DNA of 64,000 bases from JANXQG01 sp963780045 (GTDB lineage Bacteria > Planctomycetota > Planctomycetia > Pirellulales > Thermoguttaceae). A program made the translations under genes and the position numbers. Positions within the stretch are counted from its first letter, which is position 1. Every line of letters begins with the position of its first letter. The stretch spans positions 1,054,001 to 1,118,000 of the forward strand of contig CAVZZZ010000001.1 of NCBI GenBank assembly GCA_963780045.1. Reading direction: 5' to 3'. Below, piece by piece: positions 55,217 through 63,277 of this stretch. Under the pieces are notes generated by a model that saw only the letters and a list, made by a program, of their open reading frames with translations, was not told where the DNA came from and did not search any database.

Positions 55217-56350
55217 ATCAGGGTCAGACCTTAATTTTCAACTTTCGCAGAATGGCGTTCAGCGGCGATGCCACATCGTAGCGTCCTTCGCGGACCTTGC
55301 GGTGGATCGTGCTGACGGCGGCCGAGCCGATGCCGCCGTAGTGCAGCCCGATCGATCGCTGAGACAGGCCCGTCAGCCGGCAGGCCAGTTCCACGGCCGC
55401 AATCTTCGCGGTGCCCACGCTTCGCCCATGCCGCGCCAAGTCCTCTGGCTCGATACCGAAGTATGCGGCCACGGCCTTGTCGATTGCGGCGATCGGCAAA
55501 ACGCTCCGCGGCAAGTCGAGGTCGCGGTCAGCATCGCCGCCGGTGCGCCGACGCTCGATCTCGGCCTCCGTCCGCTCCACAAAGCGATCGCCGCCGATGG
55601 CGTAGCGGCTGGCGGTCATCAGCCGCAGCGCGGCATCATCGTCGGCCAGCAGGCATTGTTCCACGAAGGCCCGGTATTGCCGCCGCGCCGCCGCTGCATC
55701 GGCGGAGAACTCGTTGAGCACGTCGTAGGCCACGAATTCCTCGACGTGTTTGCGATCGACGTAGCCAGAGTAGCTGCTCCAGCGGTAGCCGTTCAGCAGC
55801 CGGAGGCGGGCACGGCGGTCCAGTCGTCGTGCCGCCGCCGTCTTCACGGGGTTCAAGTGCATATAGCGGCTTAGCACCCGGAGGTAAACGTCGTCCTCGA
55901 CGAGCTTGGCCTTGAATCGCCCCTGGAACTGGTGTCCCGGCCGGCGGTGCTTGTAGCGGGCGTACATGGCATAGGCCGTGCAAAGCCGCTGCATGAAGCG
56001 GGAGAGGTTGCCGCGGGGCGTGTGGACCAGCAGGTGGAAGTGGTTGTCCATCAAGACGTACGCGTGGAGGACCACCGCGGCGGTGTGCAGGCTGTCCGCC
56101 AGTTGTGCCAGGAACCGCTCGCGGTCGGCGTCGCTGTGGAAAATCGTTGCCCGGCCGTTGCCGCGGCTGGTGACGTGATAGAGGGCGTCCGGAAAGTCGA
56201 TGCGTGGCGGGCGGGGCATGGCACGTCGATTGGCGCGTGGAGAAGTGCTCAGTAATGGCTCGCCTTGGATGCGGCGTCTTGTCTCTAAGGTATTCTACCA
56301 GACGACGGTCCCGGCAGGCGATAGTTATAATTTAAGGTCTGACCCTGATC
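55217..56350 (-). mobile_element. RAYT-like element B1, complete
   Basis: About 1.13 kb with terminal inverted repeats of 18 to 20 bp (atcagggtcagacctta at the left and its complement at 56328-56350). The core gggtcagacc is shared with family A. It is nearly identical to B2 at 59691. Confidence 0.9.
55224..56219 (-). CDS. RAYT-like Y1 transposase with DnaA-like C-terminus (family B, copy 1)
   Basis: 331 residues, homologous to the family-A enzyme: HUH motif DNHFHLLV near residue 58, RPGHQFQGRFKAK near 93, and a C-terminal part (AIDKAVAAYFGI, ACRLTGLSQRSIGLHYGGIG, VSTIHRKVREG) resembling DnaA domain IV. The stop codon is read from the left terminal repeat (ggtctgaccc), so gene and end are inseparable. 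Intact and presumably active. It differs from copy B2 by very few bases. Confidence 0.88.
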   Translation of the reverse strand: MPRPPRIDFPDALYHVTSRGNGRATIFHSDADRERFLAQLADSLHTAAVVLHAYVLMDNHFHLLVHTPRGNLSRFMQRLCTAYAMYARYKHRRPGHQFQGRFKAKLVEDDVYLRVLSRYMHLNPVKTAAARRLDRRARLRLLNGYRWSSYSGYVDRKHVEEFVAYDVLNEFSADAAAARRQYRAFVEQCLLADDDAALRLMTASRYAIGGDRFVERTEAEIERRRTGGDADRDLDLPRSVLPIAAIDKAVAAYFGIEPEDLARHGRSVGTAKIAAVELACRLTGLSQRSIGLHYGGIGSAAVSTIHRKVREGRYDVASPLNAILRKLKIKV

Positions 56351-56353
56351 TCC

Positions 56354-57018
56354 GAGCGATCCGATGTTGACCCACCCGCTCGTCCCGCCGGTCGCTTCAA
56401 ACGTTTCCAGGTTCGGGTTCGAGCCAGTCACAGCGACGACCAGGTTTGAGTTGTTGACAAGGATCGCCTTATACGCGCCGAGATCGACCATGTCCTTTGT
56501 TGACGAATAATAGAGGAAACCGTGGGGAGTTCCGTTGGAAGTCAGCCCGACTCCGGCCACTTGCCCCAAATTGTTAACGCTCAACGCCTCGGTTGACGAA
56601 CCGCCGAATGATGGAAGAGGCTGCATGCCGCCGCCTTGCGTGTAAAGGAATGCGAGCGTCAGTGTGCTCGAAGAGTCCGCGTATCCGACGACCGTCCCAC
56701 TGTCGTTGATCGACTTGGCTAGGCTCACGCCGGTGGCGGGGCCGAGCGTGCCGAGATCGACCAACGCCCCGCTGCCCGCGTAGAGCCAGGCGTGGTCGGC
56801 CAGCGCCAAGCCGCTGGACGTGGCGACCGTCGTGTCCCCGTAGCCGCACACCTGGCCCAGGTCGTTCATCGCCGTCGGGTGGCTGGCGCCGTTGCTCGGC
56901 GCGCCGCTTAAGACGCCAAGGTCGGTAATCGTGTACTCGACCGCGCCCGCGGCGGGCGCAAGGCGCCCGCGACGAACAGCAAAACGGCGGCTAAGATTTC
57001 AAGAACCCGAATGACCAT
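56354..57018 (-). pseudogene. HAF-repeat secreted protein, 3' end cut by element B1
   Basis: ATG at 57018 with signal peptide (MVIRVLEILAAVLLFVAGAL); near 56955 the frame shifts and continues as VEYTITDLGVLSGAPSNGAS and HAF repeats (SINDSGTVVGYADSSSTLTL, VNNLGQVAGVGLTSNGTPHG). The C-terminus is replaced by about 20 residues encoded by element B1 (QGQTLNYNYRLPGPSSGRIP). The same frame break is present in the paralogue at 58810, which shares 375 bp with it. Confidence 0.7.
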
Positions 57019-57115
57019 TTTTCTGCGCCCGAGCCATTTTCTTCGCGCCGGCCGGCATAATAGCATGACCCCTCACAATGTGTCAAGCAGCGAGCACGAA
57101 TATTGAAGCCTTGCC
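56741..57115. repeat. 375-bp direct repeat D1, copy 1
   Basis: Covers the 5' part of the HAF gene and its upstream region; a few mismatches to 58533-58907. Confidence 0.88.
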
Positions 57116-57610
57116 GGTGAGCGTGGCCGTTCCCGGATACTGGGAGACCGTTCCGCTGCCGCTGATCTGGCCGGCGAAGCTGACGAAGCTGTTGGACCAA
57201 AAACGCAAGAGTCCCTCGTTGTCGATGTTCTCCGACTGGATGCTGCCGCCGCTGGCCCCGCCGCCGATGTCCAATTCCGCCCCGGCCTCGACGGTGGTCT
57301 CGCCCGTGTAGGCGTTGGCCGCCGCCAGCCCGACCCTGCCGCTGCCGTCCGCCCCCGCGGAGACGGTGAGCGGGCTGTCTTGCGTGCCATAGTTTACGAT
57401 TTGCGTCGAGAAGGTGACGATGGTCGGCAGCCCGTTCGACGGCGGGCTCGACGACGGGTTGACTTGGTCCGCCACGATGTCCGTTCCGCCGGTGGGGTCA
57501 AGCGTCAGTTGGTCCGGTGTGCCGAGTCCCGTGGTCGTGAAGTTGTAGAAGCTGCCGGCGGCGATAGCCCAGTCGATCGCGGAAACAGTCATCCATCGGA
57601 GCTTGAACAT
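57083..57610 (-). CDS. Autotransporter-type beta-strand-repeat protein, short
   Basis: ATG at 57610 preceded by GGAGGG. After a short hydrophobic N-terminus the product of 175 residues has NAYTGETTVEAGAELDIGGG, IDNEGLLRFWSNSFVSFAG and GQISGSGTVSQYPGTATLTG, the hallmark autotransporter-associated beta-strand repeat. It ends GKASIFVLAA, a tail that comes from repeat D1 and is also found on an unrelated phage fragment at 58875. Probably a 3'-truncated surface protein. Confidence 0.62.
   Translation of the reverse strand: MFKLRWMTVSAIDWAIAAGSFYNFTTTGLGTPDQLTLDPTGGTDIVADQVNPSSSPPSNGLPTIVTFSTQIVNYGTQDSPLTVSAGADGSGRVGLAAANAYTGETTVEAGAELDIGGGASGGSIQSENIDNEGLLRFWSNSFVSFAGQISGSGTVSQYPGTATLTGKASIFVLAA
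57120..57227. repeat. 108-bp direct repeat D2, copy 1
   Basis: Part of the autotransporter-type gene; matches 59563-59670. Here D2 follows D1 after four bases. Confidence 0.85.
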
Positions 57611-57759
57611 AACTGCCCTCCAGTAGCAAAAAAAGGCGTTCGGTTTGGTTGCGGACGCGGCGCTATATTCAAGAGCGACGCGAACGGTAAACCTTCGGAA
57701 AAGCCCTGAAGAAAACGATGCCAAGCGCTGCGGAGCAAAGAAGCAAGAGTGAACGCGGT

Positions 57760-58810
57760 TCAGGAAGAGGTGTCAACAGAAGTGCATGCTCGGGCGCCTG
57801 GCTGGGTGCCTGTAACCGTAATCTGTCCCCTGTCGTTCACAGCCCACGCGTTGCCTATCGCCCAGCCAAGCGAGGGATCGACCAGATTGTTCAAGTCCTC
57901 GATCGGTCCGCTTCCGAAATAGACGAATCCACCACCCGTCGTATTGCCCGGATACGTGGAGCCGCCCACGATTTCACCGTAGTCGTTAATTCCGTACCCC
58001 GTGTTGAGCGTCCCGCCAAACGATGGAAGCGAAGTCAATGTACCGTTGCTAAAGAGGAACGCGCTCTGATCCGTGCCGCTTGCGTCTAGGGCGTATCCGA
58101 CAATATCTCCGCGGCTGTTGATCGCTTCCGGATATGTTTGCGTGCCGCCTAGGGAGCCAATGTTTATCCAGGCGCCGGTCCCGCCGTTGGAGATATACGT
58201 GCCGAAAGTCGTCCCCGACCCAGCGATAGCGGCCACTTCTCCGGCGTCGTTGATAAGCAATGCCGGGTGCGACGGATCAAGCTCGACCAGCGGCCCGCCT
58301 TGCGAATAAAGGAAGCTATGGTTTGTGCCGTCGGCGGCCGTTGCATATCCGACGATCTGACCCAGGTTGTTGATATCTCTCGCGTACGTGTCGCCGCCGG
58401 GAAAAATCGGCAGGTTCTGCATTCCGCCGCTCTGCGTGTAGACAAACGCCCGTGTCGTCGTCCCCGAGTCCGAGTATCCGACCACAGTTCCACTGTTGTT
58501 AACGTCTGTCGCCGAACTGAGGCTGTTCGGCGGCCGAGCGTGCCGAGATCGACCAACGCCCCGCTGCCCGCGTAGAGCCAGGCGTGGTCGGCTAGCGCCA
58601 AGCCGCTGGACGTGGCCACCGTCGTGTCCCCGTAGCCGCACACCTGGCCCAGGTTGTTCATCGCCGTCGGGTGGCTGGCGCCGTTGCTCGGCGCGCCGCT
58701 TAAGACGCCAAGGTCGGTAATCGTGTACTCGACCGCGCCCGCGGCGGGCGCAAGGCGCCCGCGACGAACAGCAAAACGGCGGCTAAGATTTCAAGAACCC
58801 GAATGACCAT
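57760..58810 (-). pseudogene. HAF-repeat secreted protein 4, two frame breaks
   Basis: Same start and signal peptide as the 57018 gene (ATG at 58810, inside repeat D1), with the same break near 58750 and a second one near 58540. The remaining repeats are clear: INNLGQIVGYATAADGTNHS, INSRGDIVGYALDASGTDQS, INDYGEIVGGSTYPGNTTGG. The C-terminus (GQITVTGTQPGARACTSVDT) lacks the expected PEP-CTERM end and looks truncated. Extracellular by inference. Confidence 0.7.
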
Positions 58811-58907
58811 TTTTCTGCGCCCGAGCCATTTTCTTCGCGCCGGCCGGCATTATAGCATGACCCCTCACAATGTGTCAAGCAGCGAGCACGAATATTGAAG
58901 CCTTGCC
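58533..58907. repeat. 375-bp direct repeat D1, copy 2
   Basis: Partner of 56741-57115, in the same orientation; the HAF gene of this copy differs after the repeat. Confidence 0.88.
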
Positions 58908-59159
58908 CGGATCGTTGGCCCGCGGCGCGGCGCGGAGGCCGGCCCATGCCAGGCCGCCCATGCCCTCGCCCTTCATGGCCTGGCCCCAGGCCTGCATCTC
59001 CTTCTCGGCGCGCTGCGCCGCCTGGCGGGTCGAGTCGAACGCGCGATTGAAGGCCTGCGCCGCCTTGTCGGCCTGCTGCGAGGCCTCGGCCATCGGGCCG
59101 GAGAAGCCCTGCAGGTTGGCCAGCAAATCGAAACGCAGCTTGGCGACGGCGTCGGACAT
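58875..59159 (-). pseudogene. Phage tail tape-measure-like N-terminus (fragment)
   Basis: MSDAVAKLRFDLLANLQGFS then a helical stretch rich in Ala, Gln and Lys (QQADKAAQAFNRAFDSTRQA), like the start of a tail tape measure protein. After about 85 codons it is cut by repeat D1 and ends GKASIFVLAA. Together with the tail-chaperone-like frame upstream it suggests a relic of a phage tail module in natural gene order. Confidence 0.42.
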
Positions 59160-59185
59160 GGATAGAATGGAGGCGGAGGGTCAAA

Positions 59186-59314
59186 ATGGCCGGTTGGGTT
59201 TTTGCCGTCTGCGTCTTTTTGCTCGGCTGCCGCCTGGCGGACCGGCTGTGGTCGCCCTTCCGTTGGCCGGCCGGCCAGCCGGAATCGTTCTACCGCGGCG
59301 AGGAGCGGCGCTGA
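59186..59314 (+). CDS. Small lipoprotein-like peptide (42 residues)
   Basis: ATG at 59186 with GGAGG nine bases upstream; MAGWVFAVCVFLLGCRLADR contains a lipobox-like LLGC, followed by Trp/Pro/Arg-rich residues to the TGA at 59312. It lies opposite the gap between the two phage-like frames. The ribosome site is good but the length and context make it uncertain. Confidence 0.35.
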   Translation: MAGWVFAVCVFLLGCRLADRLWSPFRWPAGQPESFYRGEERR

Positions 59315-59335
59315 GCCCGCCGCCAGCGCCGCCGG

Positions 59336-59563
59336 TTAAGCCGGCGGCGTGACGACCAGCTCGGTCCCCAGCGCCTTCGCGATGCCCTCGAACGCGGCCA
59401 GGATGTCCGCTTCGCTCCAGGGTTCCGCTTCCGCTTTCTCTGCGCACAGGTGGGGCATGTAATCTTCGGGATCGGCCGCGGGCTTCGCGCCGTGGCAGCC
59501 GACCAGGTGCGCAATGAGCGTGCCGATCGCGGCGTCCAGCCGGTCTTCGCCCCACGGCTGCAA
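59336..59563 (-). pseudogene. Phage tail assembly chaperone-like protein (fragment)
   Basis: A 75-residue frame, PWGEDRLDAAIGTLIAHLVG then DPEDYMPHL and EADILAAFEGIAKALG, the pattern of tail assembly chaperones (DUF4035/gpT-like: a helix followed by PEDFMP). Its 5' end abuts repeat D2 exactly, so it is likely N-truncated. It precedes the tape-measure fragment on the same strand, as in phages. Confidence 0.45.
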
Positions 59564-59670
59564 GCGTGGCCGTTCCCGGATACTGGGAGATCGTGCCGCT
59601 GCCGCTGATCTGGCCGGCGAAGCTGACGAAGCTGTTGGACCAAAAACGCAGGAGTCCCTCGTTGTCGATG
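59563..59670. repeat. 108-bp direct repeat D2, copy 2
   Basis: Same sequence as 57120-57227, but separated from D1 copy 2 by 655 bases of phage-like sequence and followed by element B2. Confidence 0.85.
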
Positions 59671-59690
59671 GCGAGAAATCAGCCCGAGAA

Positions 59691-60824
59691 ATCAGGGTCA
59701 GACCTTAATTTTCAACTTTCGCAGAATGGCGTTCAGCGGCGATGCCACATCGTAGCGTCCTTCGCGGACCTTGCGGTGGATCGTGCTGACGGCGGCCGAG
59801 CCGATGCCGCCGTAGTGCAGCCCGATCGATCGCTGAGACAGGCCCGTCAGCCGGCAGGCCAGTTCCACGGCCGCAATCTTCGCGGTGCCCACGCTTCGCC
59901 CATGCCGCGCCAAGTCCTCTGGCTCGATACCGAAGTATGCGGCCACGGCCTTGTCGATTGCGGCGATCGGCAAAACGCTCCGCGGCAAGTCGAGGTCGCG
60001 GTCAGCATCGCCGCCGGTGCGCCGACGCTCGATCTCGGCCTCCGTCCGCTCCACAAAGCGATCGCCGCCGATGGCGTAGCGGCTGGCGGTCATCAGCCGC
60101 AGCGCGGCATCATCGTCGGCCAGCAGGCATTGTTCCACGAAGGCCCGGTATTGCCGCCGCGCCGCCGCTGCATCGGCGGAGAACTCGTTGAGCACGTCGT
60201 AGGCCACGAATTCCTCGACGTGTTTGCGATCGACGTAGCCAGAGTAGCTGCTCCAGCGGTAGCCGTTCAGCAGCCGGAGGCGGGCACGGCGGTCAAGTCG
60301 TCGTGCCGCCGCCGTCTTCACGGGGTTCAAGTGCATATAGCGGCTTAGCACCCGGAGGTAAACGTCGTCCTCGACGAGCTTGGCCTTGAATCGCCCCTGG
60401 AACTGGTGTCCCGGCCGGCGGTGCTTGTAGCGGGCGTACATGGCATAGGCCGTGCAAAGCCGCTGCATGAAGCGGGAGAGGTTGCCGCGGGGCGTGTGGA
60501 CCAGCAGGTGGAAGTGGTTGTCCATCAAGACGTACGCGTGGAGGACCACCGCGGCGGTGTGCAGGCTGTCCGCCAGTTGTGCCAGGAACCGCTCGCGGTC
60601 GGCGTCGCTGTGGAAAATCGTTGCCCGGCCGTTGCCGCGGCTGGTGACGTGATAGAGGGCGTCCGGAAAGTCGATGCGTGGCGGGCGGGGCATGGCACGT
60701 CGATTGGCGCGTGGAGAAGTGCTCAGTAATGGCTCGCCTTGGATGCGGCGTCTTGTCTCTAAGGTATTCTACCAGACGACGGTCCCGGCAGGCGATAGTT
60801 ATAATTTAAGGTCTGACCCTGATC
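59691..60824 (-). mobile_element. RAYT-like element B2, complete
   Basis: Same length and ends as B1 (left atcagggtcagacc at 59691, right complement to about 60824). It is inserted in the second copy of the autotransporter-type gene fragment on its left; its right flank is an unrelated SUMF1-like gene. Confidence 0.9.
59698..60693 (-). CDS. RAYT-like Y1 transposase with DnaA-like C-terminus (family B, copy 2)
   Basis: Identical in length and almost in sequence to the copy at 55224; see that entry for domains. The very low divergence implies a recent duplication or gene conversion. The stop lies inside the left terminal repeat. Confidence 0.88.
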   Translation of the reverse strand: MPRPPRIDFPDALYHVTSRGNGRATIFHSDADRERFLAQLADSLHTAAVVLHAYVLMDNHFHLLVHTPRGNLSRFMQRLCTAYAMYARYKHRRPGHQFQGRFKAKLVEDDVYLRVLSRYMHLNPVKTAAARRLDRRARLRLLNGYRWSSYSGYVDRKHVEEFVAYDVLNEFSADAAAARRQYRAFVEQCLLADDDAALRLMTASRYAIGGDRFVERTEAEIERRRTGGDADRDLDLPRSVLPIAAIDKAVAAYFGIEPEDLARHGRSVGTAKIAAVELACRLTGLSQRSIGLHYGGIGSAAVSTIHRKVREGRYDVASPLNAILRKLKIKV

Positions 60825-61937
60825 TCCCCGAAGGGCTCGACAGCCGATCCGTTGTCCGCAAGCCCGCGACTGGCAATTACGCGCCCTCTTGCCGGATCGA
60901 GGGACCCAACGAATTCTACCCAGAATCAGGAGAACTCCGGCGAACAGAACCAGCAGGAAGAGCGAGTCTGGTTCCGGAACGAGCGCGACGCGAAAACCCG
61001 TTGACGGGCCATAAGAAGATGGTGGACCATAGCCGACGCCGCCGGAAACAAGCGTCACGTAGTCGCCCTCCCATGACCCCCCGCCGACCCCGCGGCCGAT
61101 CCCTGGATCGACGGCCTCGTCCCATTGCTGTACGTCGCCACCCTCATCGTAGGTACCGTAGGCGCGAGGTGAGCCGGCGAACGCCCCGACGGGCGTAAGC
61201 CAATCGGTCGGGTCGCTTGATGTCGTGAAGGGTGGCGTGCTGATTGAGGCCGTATAATTCGCGTTGTTGGTGCCCGTCGCCGAAAGCACGTAGCTCGGCG
61301 TGTTGTTATTTTGCGTTGGATAGAGCCAGTAGCCGGCGTTCGTACCCCCTCCAACATAGTACGCGGCCTTGTACCATTCATTGACCGTCGGAATCACCCA
61401 ACTGGCTGTCGTGCTCCGTGTCACAGCCATCAGTTGCGCGCTGCCCGTGCTGCCGTTCAGCGCATAAGTGCCAGTCTCGGTCGTGCTGGTACCTTCCGGC
61501 GCGGTTGGTTCGCCGTTTTGAATCCAATTAACGAACCTCGCGGCGTCACCCCACGAGACATACGTTACGGGCACATTGGCGCTATTGCCGACGAGCGAAT
61601 AGCTGAAGCTGCCGCTGGTGGTGGTCCGCGTGATTCCGTAGGTCGGCGTCGCGCTGGACATGCTTACCGTCCACAACCCATAGGGATCGCCGGTCGTGGC
61701 CACTGAATTCAAGAATGCCGTGTACTGGCCCATCGTCACGTCGTATTCGCCGATGCTGTACGGATAGGCCACGCCACCATACCCCGTCATTGGGTCGGCC
61801 TCGTTGCCGGCATCGCCGACCGGCACCAGCGCAATATTGACCGTGCCGGCAAACGCGCTGCCGCTCAGCAGCAGCACAAGCGCGACCAGCGCCGCGCGGG
61901 CGTATGTGGCGAAAACTCTTGCAAGTGCGAACCGCAC
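60825..61937 (-). pseudogene. SUMF1-like secreted protein with PEP-CTERM-like tail, 3' end cut by element B2
   Basis: Likely GTG start at 61937 (RFALARVFATYARAALVALV, signal peptide to AFA-G). The FGE-like domain reads YSIGEYDVTMGQYTAFLNSV, VPVTYVSWGDAARFVNW, WVIPTVNEWYKAAYY, GGDVQQWDEAVDPG and GFRVALVPEPDSLFLLVLFA, the last being a PEP-CTERM-type VPEP plus hydrophobic segment. The frame then runs into element B2 and ends with its tail (QGQTLNYNYRLPGPSSGRIP). Distinct from the 47.5-kb protein. Upstream, a gcttgag tandem repeat separates it from 62 kb. Confidence 0.72.
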
Positions 61938-62145
61938 ACCACGGGCTTGAGGCTTGAGGCTTGAGACCTGAGTAAACGCGGCGCACGGAGTGTGCCGCAT
62001 ACATCGCGCTCGCGGCGCGCCCCTGCGCCGACAAGGCCCCGGCAAAAAAGCGCGCTATGCAGCGCGGAAAACAGGCCCACGCCCGGCGGCGCACGGCCCC
62101 GCCCCTCGCTCGCCATGTCCGCCGCCGCCGAAGCGCCCGGAGACA

Positions 62146-63048
62146 TCAGCCAGCAGCCGCCAAACCGGCTGCGGAAATTGAACTTCGGCAATCTGGCCGC
62201 GCGGGCGCTGTGCGTCTTCGGCGATAGGCCGAGCGAGCTTCTCGCCCGCAGCGCCGGGCGCCGGCCCGTAGATGCGGCGTCCCGCCGCATTGCTTAAGCG
62301 GCGGGACGCCGCTTCTACGGGCGAGCGGCAAGTTGTCGGATGGGCTCTTATTCGGCATCGCCGCCGGCAATTGCCGCGCGGACGGCCTCTCGGCGGAGCG
62401 AGAGGAGTACGTATTTGGACCAGGCCGTAGGGCGGATTGCCAATCCGCCAGTTGATTCGACGGATTGGCAATCCGTCCTACGCTTGGTGTTGGTTTGTCA
62501 TCGTTTGGCACACTCCGCGGCTGGGCGACGGCAGCGCCGCCGATATCGACCGCGCGGGTCGTAATCGCTTCGTCCAGCGCCCGGACGAACTTCTGCTCGT
62601 CAACGCGCTTCGGCACGGGCGGCTGCGCAGCAGCAACCGGCGCCGGGTTCAGCGCTTCGAGACAGACCGCAAGCTTATAGTTAAAGCGAGCAGGCGATTG
62701 AGGCGGAACGCCCGCCACGGCACGGCTCGTTGCCCAGCTAGAGAGTCGCATAGGCGGGGGGGGGGCACTAGCGGGCGGCGGGATCGCCGTCGCCGTGGAA
62801 GTTGCCCCGTAATCGACGCGCAACTGGCCGCGGCAGCACGGAGGCCGCACCAACGAGCGAACCGGCTTGGCCATGTTTGCCGCTTCTCGCATCGCGCCCT
62901 GGCAGAACCGCGCTTTCGCTTGTTCTTGCTGCCGCGCGCGTTCGGCCGCCGACTGCGAGTGAACGGTTGCCGGCTTTTGGGCAACGTCATCTTTGCGGCC
63001 CGAGCGCAACTGCTTTGCGGCGTATTGGATTGCCGACAACAGGCCCAT
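62146..63048 (-). CDS. Hypothetical protein carrying three palindromic repeats in frame
   Basis: ATG at 63048 (MGLLSAIQYAAKQLRSGRKD). The first 190 residues are Ala/Pro/Arg-rich with no recognised motif (PPPASAPPPPMR, VCLEALNPAPVAAAQPPVPK). The last third is made of palindrome-encoded peptides: SVGRIANPSNQLADWQSALR, YSSRSAERPSA and RRSGVPPLKQCGGTPHLRA. No signal peptide. An alternative 3' frame (ending GRFGGGGHGERGAG) is equally open, so the C-terminus is uncertain. Confidence 0.45.
   Translation of the reverse strand: MGLLSAIQYAAKQLRSGRKDDVAQKPATVHSQSAAERARQQEQAKARFCQGAMREAANMAKPVRSLVRPPCCRGQLRVDYGATSTATAIPPPASAPPPPMRLSSWATSRAVAGVPPQSPARFNYKLAVCLEALNPAPVAAAQPPVPKRVDEQKFVRALDEAITTRAVDIGGAAVAQPRSVPNDDKPTPSVGRIANPSNQLADWQSALRPGPNTYSSRSAERPSARQLPAAMPNKSPSDNLPLARRSGVPPLKQCGGTPHLRAGARRCGREARSAYRRRRTAPARPDCRSSISAAGLAAAG
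62265..62321. repeat. 24-bp-arm palindrome in the hypothetical gene
   Basis: cccgtagatgcggcgtcccg...cgccgcttctacggg, arms 62265-62288 and 62298-62321 with one mismatch. Encodes RRSGVPP...GGTP in the minus-strand frame. Confidence 0.8.
62386..62410. repeat. Small palindrome, same core as in mnmE
   Basis: cctctcggcggagcgagagg followed by agtac, encoding SSRSAERP on the minus strand; the 54-bp mnmE palindrome has the same core. Confidence 0.75.
62427..62481. repeat. 23-bp-arm palindrome, GRIANPS type
   Basis: gtagggcggattgccaatcc ... ggattggcaatccgtcctac, arms 62427-62449 and 62459-62481 with two mismatches. It encodes VGRIANPS...DWQSALR, a peptide commonly seen in planctomycete proteins. Confidence 0.8.
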
Positions 63049-63277
63049 GCGTTGACTTTCCAAAAAGAAAGGGCTTTGCCTTTTGAAGCGAACGAGAACT
63101 CAAGACCAGCCGCACGAACAAGGATTCTGCGTAGTATAACCGAGGAACGCGGCGGTAGTCAAGCATTTTGCTGGTGTCGCGGTTTGCTGATTATCTCAGC
63201 GCTCTCGCGAACCGCCGCCGGGATCAATCGCCGCTTGGTTCGCCAGGCCCCGCCGACGTGCATCCGGAAGAGCGGAC

